A stretch of DNA of 64,000 bases from Klebsiella oxytoca. GTDB lineage: Bacteria; Pseudomonadota; Gammaproteobacteria; Enterobacterales; Enterobacteriaceae. The position numbers and the translations under genes are program-made. Numbering within the stretch: position 1 is the stretch's first letter; the number at the start of each line of letters is the position of its first letter. Under the pieces are notes generated by a model that was not told the origin of the DNA, did no database searches, and saw nothing but the letters and a program-made list of their open reading frames with translations. Shown in pieces: positions 60,408 to 64,000 of the stretch. The stretch spans positions 3,472,001 to 3,536,000 of the forward strand of contig NZ_CP046115.1 of NCBI RefSeq assembly GCF_009707385.1, given 5' to 3'.

Positions 60408-62525
60408 ATGAATGATATTTCTATCACTGATTATCTCGGGCCTGGAGTATATTTATTGCATAATTACCCTGAGAAAACTGAGGGCCTGATTGCAGAAAAA
60501 GGTTATAAGGTACATAACTACGCAGATCTAATACGGTTCGAAGATATTATTGATCATAGTAAAGTTAATATCCTTCTGACAAATGATAATCACAAGAGTT
60601 TTGACGATTATGTCAACATTGTCAGAATTTCCGCAGGTCTCCAGGTAAATAAAATTGTTATTAATATCTTTATAGAAAAAGGTAACAGCAAATTTTACCA
60701 GGATTTTATTGACATATCGAGCCATCTAGGTTATTCGCTGGATACTGTATTTTATGTACTCAACCCAGGTTATGACGAATCATTCCAGAACGATCAAACT
60801 CTAAGGGTTGTATTGAATTATAGTCAACAGTATCAGGAACGTTCAAATAAATATACGCATGAAACTTCCATTTCTGAAAAAAATATCGTAAATACCTTTC
60901 CCTATATACGTCCAGGGGATAGAGTTCTTCTTATCTGCAAGAATATAAAACTGAACGCTAGCCTTACACGAATAATTTCAGATCATACCAAAGCATCTGA
61001 AATTCAATTCTGTACACTGAGCGATATTGAAAGCATTAGAATAAATAAGAATAGCTTTCATTTTATCATAATTGATAAATATGCAGATAATGAACTAATT
61101 GATCCTTTGATTCATATTACCTCAAGCTTATTACCTGCTGGTAGGTGCGTTTTTTTTCATCCTGACCAAAATATTATTAACACAACAGGAAGCTATGACT
61201 TACAACCTGAAGCTTATTTATTTTATGAACATCACTATTTAAAGACTCAAATACATCAGGGAGAACAAATAACTAACTCACCTGAACTATGTGTCTTTAT
61301 GAAAAATCCCTCAGCAAAAACGGATTTTTCATACCAGGAAACAATTTATAGCTATTCACATCCGCCGAAAAATCTTTTAGCTTTTGCCAGAGATTATGAT
61401 AATCCATGGCTTATTCGTGGCATCGTTGAATTTCCATTCAGAAACAGGTCTGCTTATCATCTTAGGCAGTATAGTTACCAGGTTTTAGAGCAAAGTGCTC
61501 CTGAAAGCCCCGACTATGCGGCGGCGTTGGCGGTATTAGGATATCAATTGCTGAGCAGCGGCGATAATTCTGATAACATTGTTGATAAAATATCTAACTT
61601 TTGTTCAAGAATATCACAAACGGTTCATCCTTCACCGCATCAGTACCGTTGGTTCATATCTTTATCGACCTTACTGGGCCTAATTTGTAACAAAAATAAT
61701 GATAAAATTAATGCGTTAATACATTTTTCTCATGCCGCTAATTCCTGTATAAATAATTTTAGCCCTTCTATTGGCACTAAGATATTGCAAAGTCTATATC
61801 TTCAATCAGTTATATTAATTTCTTTAAATAAAATATCTTGTGCCGAGATTATCATTGATAGAGGAATTAAAAGAGGTATACAACTCCTTTATCAACGCCC
61901 CGAGGAGTTGGTGGGAAAAATATCTCAACCATTTAATTTTGTACTCTATATATATCATGATATTCTTGACTGGCTCATAAAACTGGTCAACATCAAAAAT
62001 GCGATACCCGGAAGAAAGTATAATCTCGCCAATATTGATAACAATAATACCTGGTCAGCTTTGCTTCATGAACGAATGAGAGCAATTAACAATATGTCTC
62101 AAATGATCGATGAGCGAGACAAAACGATTCATGACCAACAGTGCTTGATTGATGAACGAGACAAAACAATTTATGACCAACAGCGCTTGATTGATGAAAG
62201 AGACGAAACTATTCTATCTCAAAAGAATTTAATTGATGAACGTGACCGGATGATCGTTCAGCAAAAAGAATTGCTCGAAAAAAGTGATAATATTATTAAT
62301 CAAAAAAATCAAAAAATTGATAATTTAAATGATGAGTCGTCCTCTAAAGAAAAGAAACTTAATGAATTACAAGATAAAAATGCAATAATAGTTGTATTGA
62401 ACAATGAAAAGGATCTACGTATTAACCAGCTATCTGCAGATCTAGAACGAGCTAATTCAATTCTGCGTAAGATCAACAGTAAGCCTTTAATCAGGCAACT
62501 ACTACGCATATTAAATATAAAATAA
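60408..62525 (+). CDS. large O-antigen protein: methyltransferase-like domains and repeat-built coiled coil
   Basis: 705 residues from ATG 60408. Residues 1-130 and about 165-265 read like Rossmann-type folds; the second resembles a SAM methyltransferase (RPGDRVLLICKN, then FHFIIIDKY and LLPAGRCVFFHPD) but the SAM-binding glycine signature is missing. A helical region (about 325-560) with TPR-like periodicity follows. Residues 567-660 form a coiled coil with four tandem 14-residue modules (IDERDKTIxxQxxL), and a basic amphipathic tail (NSKPLIRQLLRILNIK) could bind membrane. In its place after wzt it resembles WbdD, the chain terminator and length ruler of O8/O9a, by architecture rather than by sequence. 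Function inferred. Confidence 0.6.
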   Translation: MNDISITDYLGPGVYLLHNYPEKTEGLIAEKGYKVHNYADLIRFEDIIDHSKVNILLTNDNHKSFDDYVNIVRISAGLQVNKIVINIFIEKGNSKFYQDFIDISSHLGYSLDTVFYVLNPGYDESFQNDQTLRVVLNYSQQYQERSNKYTHETSISEKNIVNTFPYIRPGDRVLLICKNIKLNASLTRIISDHTKASEIQFCTLSDIESIRINKNSFHFIIIDKYADNELIDPLIHITSSLLPAGRCVFFHPDQNIINTTGSYDLQPEAYLFYEHHYLKTQIHQGEQITNSPELCVFMKNPSAKTDFSYQETIYSYSHPPKNLLAFARDYDNPWLIRGIVEFPFRNRSAYHLRQYSYQVLEQSAPESPDYAAALAVLGYQLLSSGDNSDNIVDKISNFCSRISQTVHPSPHQYRWFISLSTLLGLICNKNNDKINALIHFSHAANSCINNFSPSIGTKILQSLYLQSVILISLNKISCAEIIIDRGIKRGIQLLYQRPEELVGKISQPFNFVLYIYHDILDWLIKLVNIKNAIPGRKYNLANIDNNNTWSALLHERMRAINNMSQMIDERDKTIHDQQCLIDERDKTIYDQQRLIDERDETILSQKNLIDERDRMIVQQKELLEKSDNIINQKNQKIDNLNDESSSKEKKLNELQDKNAIIVVLNNEKDLRINQLSADLERANSILRKINSKPLIRQLLRILNIK
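62106..62315 (+). repeat. 42-bp tandem repeats encoding coiled-coil modules
   Basis: Units at 62106-62147, 62148-62189, 62190-62231 and 62232-62273 encode IDERDKTIHDQQCL, IDERDKTIYDQQRL, IDERDETILSQKNL and IDERDRMIVQQKEL; a degenerate fifth unit (62274-62315) follows. Units 1 and 2 are nearly identical at the DNA level. Each unit is two heptads, so gain or loss keeps the frame and register. Confidence 0.95.
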
Positions 62526-62545
62526 TTTTATTATCAAAGGTTATA

Positions 62546-63736
62546 ATGGCTAAAATTTCTTGGTTTATTCCTCAACTCATTGAAGGCTCTGGTGGCCATC
62601 GCACAATACTGCAACATGCCTCCTACCTTGAAAAAATGGGTCATACTTGTACTATTTATCTCGAAGATAAAAGTGGAAAAATAAGCGGTGCTGAAGTCAT
62701 TCACAAACTTTTTGGGCTAAAATTTAAAGAAGTTGTTTATGATTGGAATAATGCTCAACCTTGTGATGCTGCGGTAGCAACCATTTGGTATTCTGCACCA
62801 TTCGTAGCCGCTCTGCCATTTGATTGTAAGCGTTTATACTTTGTTCAGGATTTTGAAGCTTACTTCAATCCTGTCGGAGATGCTTATCTGATGGCTGAAA
62901 ATTCATACTGTTATGGCCTTAAACCAATCACAATAGGTCGCTGGCTACGACATAAACTAAAAAACGGTTTTGATGTAGAAAGTCATCACTTTGAATTTGG
63001 TGCGAATCATAATATCTACAAGCGTATTCCAACTATTCAAAAAGAGAAAGCTGTTTGCTTTATCTATCAGCCTGACAAACCGCGACGCTGTTCACGTATT
63101 GGTATCGAAGCATTGGGCATAGTCAAACATTGCATGCCTGATGTAAAAATCTATCTTTATGGTTCATCGATCAATGATAATCTCTGGTTCGAGCATGAAC
63201 ATCTTGGATTATTAGATTTAACTAAATGCAACGAATTATATAATAAATGTTCAGTAGGACTCTGTATTAGTGCCTCAAATCCTTCTCGTATTCCTTTTGA
63301 GATGATGAATGCAGGTCTGCCCGTTGTTGAAGTTTGGCGAGAAAATAATCTTTATGATTTTAATGATGAGGCAATGCTGTTATGTAAACAGACTCCTGAA
63401 AGTCTTGCCGCTGGCATTATGAAAATTCTTAATGATTCTGATTTGTCTGCCAGTATGAGTGCTGCGGGTCAAACATTTATGAATGGCCGCACTCTGGAAA
63501 CAGAAACAGAAGGTTTTCATAAAGCATTCAATTGTGTGATGAATGAGCAACCATCTATAGTAGAAGCTATTTCTCGCTCATACAATAAACCCGCATTTGA
63601 AGCGCCCCTTGCCAGGCCTGATATCGCCAATACATTAGCCTTTTCACGTCAGAGTCTTCTAAAGAGAATAGCCCTACGTCTACCATTATTTGTACGCACG
63701 CCTTTGAGCGCTCTTTATTTTAAGTTGAAGAATTAA
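62546..63736 (+). CDS. WsaF-like glycosyltransferase
   Basis: 396 residues, GT-B fold resembling the rhamnosyltransferase WsaF family: N-terminal FIPQLIEGSGGHRTILQHASYLEKMGH (the glycine-rich acceptor loop), the YFVQDFEAYF motif characteristic of this group, and the C-terminal PSRIPFEMMNAGLPVVEV with the conserved Glu. A C-terminal helix of basic and hydrophobic residues (SLLKRIALRLPLFVRTPL) may bind membrane. Likely adds a deoxyhexose such as rhamnose; the donor is not certain. Confidence 0.8.
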   Translation: MAKISWFIPQLIEGSGGHRTILQHASYLEKMGHTCTIYLEDKSGKISGAEVIHKLFGLKFKEVVYDWNNAQPCDAAVATIWYSAPFVAALPFDCKRLYFVQDFEAYFNPVGDAYLMAENSYCYGLKPITIGRWLRHKLKNGFDVESHHFEFGANHNIYKRIPTIQKEKAVCFIYQPDKPRRCSRIGIEALGIVKHCMPDVKIYLYGSSINDNLWFEHEHLGLLDLTKCNELYNKCSVGLCISASNPSRIPFEMMNAGLPVVEVWRENNLYDFNDEAMLLCKQTPESLAAGIMKILNDSDLSASMSAAGQTFMNGRTLETETEGFHKAFNCVMNEQPSIVEAISRSYNKPAFEAPLARPDIANTLAFSRQSLLKRIALRLPLFVRTPLSALYFKLKN

Positions 63737-63741
63737 TCCAG

Positions 63742-64000
63742 ATGAATAAATTTAAACTCAAAACTGTCGATGTATGGGATACTGTCCTACGTCGTGACTG
63801 CCATCCAGATTTCATAAAACGCTCAACAGCATATTATTTCTTCCTTAAATATTATACTCTTCATAATATTGACTCCGTTGACCAGCTTTTTACTAAGAGA
63901 GTTGAAACAGAACGTAATATTGGCCAGAAAAACAAAGATCTTGGCTATGATGATGAATATCTTATCCAGGATGTGATGCTGCAATGGGTAGAAAACTATA
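63742..64000 (+). CDS. HAD-domain protein of the O-antigen cluster (5' part only)
   Basis: Open to the window end, with 86 codons visible. Starts 5 bp after the previous stop. The N-terminus MNKFKLKTVDVWDTVLRRDCHP has the HAD motif I (DxWDT-type, D-V-W-D-T). In O-antigen clusters such HAD modules (COG5610 type) often lead long multi-domain glycosyltransferases, so the full protein may be much larger. Catalytic status cannot be judged from this part. Confidence 0.7.
   Translation, partial: MNKFKLKTVDVWDTVLRRDCHPDFIKRSTAYYFFLKYYTLHNIDSVDQLFTKRVETERNIGQKNKDLGYDDEYLIQDVMLQWVENY

Overview
The window is chromosomal DNA of an enterobacterium. Gene content and order follow the E. coli 44-min region (amn, tRNA-Asn genes, yeeO, erfK/ldtA, cbl, nac, shiA, cobS, tmaR, yeeA, sbmC, dacD, sbcB, plaP, yeeY, yeeZ, hisLGDCBHAFI). 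Three traits point to the Klebsiella/Raoultella/Kluyvera side of the family: a type 1 fimbrial operon ending in fimK, a nac gene with an NtrC/sigma-54 promoter, and an ABC-transporter O-antigen locus directly after hisI. The species call is an inference. No integrase, transposase, prophage or CRISPR array was seen.

Layout. 0.4-5 kb: a nucleoside-gate membrane protein, an alpha/beta hydrolase, a small protein and amn. 5-14.8 kb: three near-identical tRNA-Asn(GUU) genes, the first two inverted around the MATE exporter yeeO. Between the second and third lie a CusRS/HprRS-like two-component system facing a DUF5666 protein, a cytochrome b561 and a YedY-like molybdoenzyme (with a perfect CusR-type palindrome between them), then ldtA, cbl and nac. 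14.8-25.6 kb is an accessory block: a ToxR-like regulator with a FidL/YqeJ-like partner, an AT-rich spacer, a LuxR-type regulator and fimAICDFGHK without fimB/fimE or a visible invertible switch. 25.7-28.2 kb: a GGDEF-EAL protein overlapped by a Cys-free periplasmic SUOX-fold protein. 28.4-34 kb: shiA with a lipoate-ligase-like gene, a LysR regulator, a tautomerase, an HPP protein and an S-adenosylhomocysteine-hydrolase-like gene. 34-35.6 kb: a 123-bp tandem REP block, cobS and a cobU remnant. 35.6-48.7 kb: conserved backbone genes plus three less usual ones, a Wzi-like outer membrane protein, a second EF-G and an ArsR-type regulator. 48.7-56 kb: the complete attenuator-controlled histidine operon. 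57-64 kb: an AT-rich O-antigen cluster behind a JUMPstart/ops element (glycosyltransferase, wzm, wzt with a carbohydrate-binding tail, a 705-residue protein with a repeat-built coiled coil, a WsaF-like glycosyltransferase, and the start of a HAD-domain protein cut by the window edge).

The genes fall into several working sets. Surface structures: type 1 pili, O-antigen and the Wzi-like protein. Cyclic-di-GMP turnover: FimK and the GGDEF-EAL protein. Periplasmic redox: the molybdoenzyme module under its own two-component system. Nitrogen and sulfur control: nac and cbl. Biosynthesis: the his operon.

The points most worth follow-up are the O-antigen protein with 14-residue coiled-coil modules, the Cys-free SUOX-fold partner of the c-di-GMP enzyme, the two-component/DUF5666/cytochrome/molybdoenzyme module, the fim operon led by a LuxR regulator instead of recombinases, and the second EF-G beside an ArsR-type regulator.
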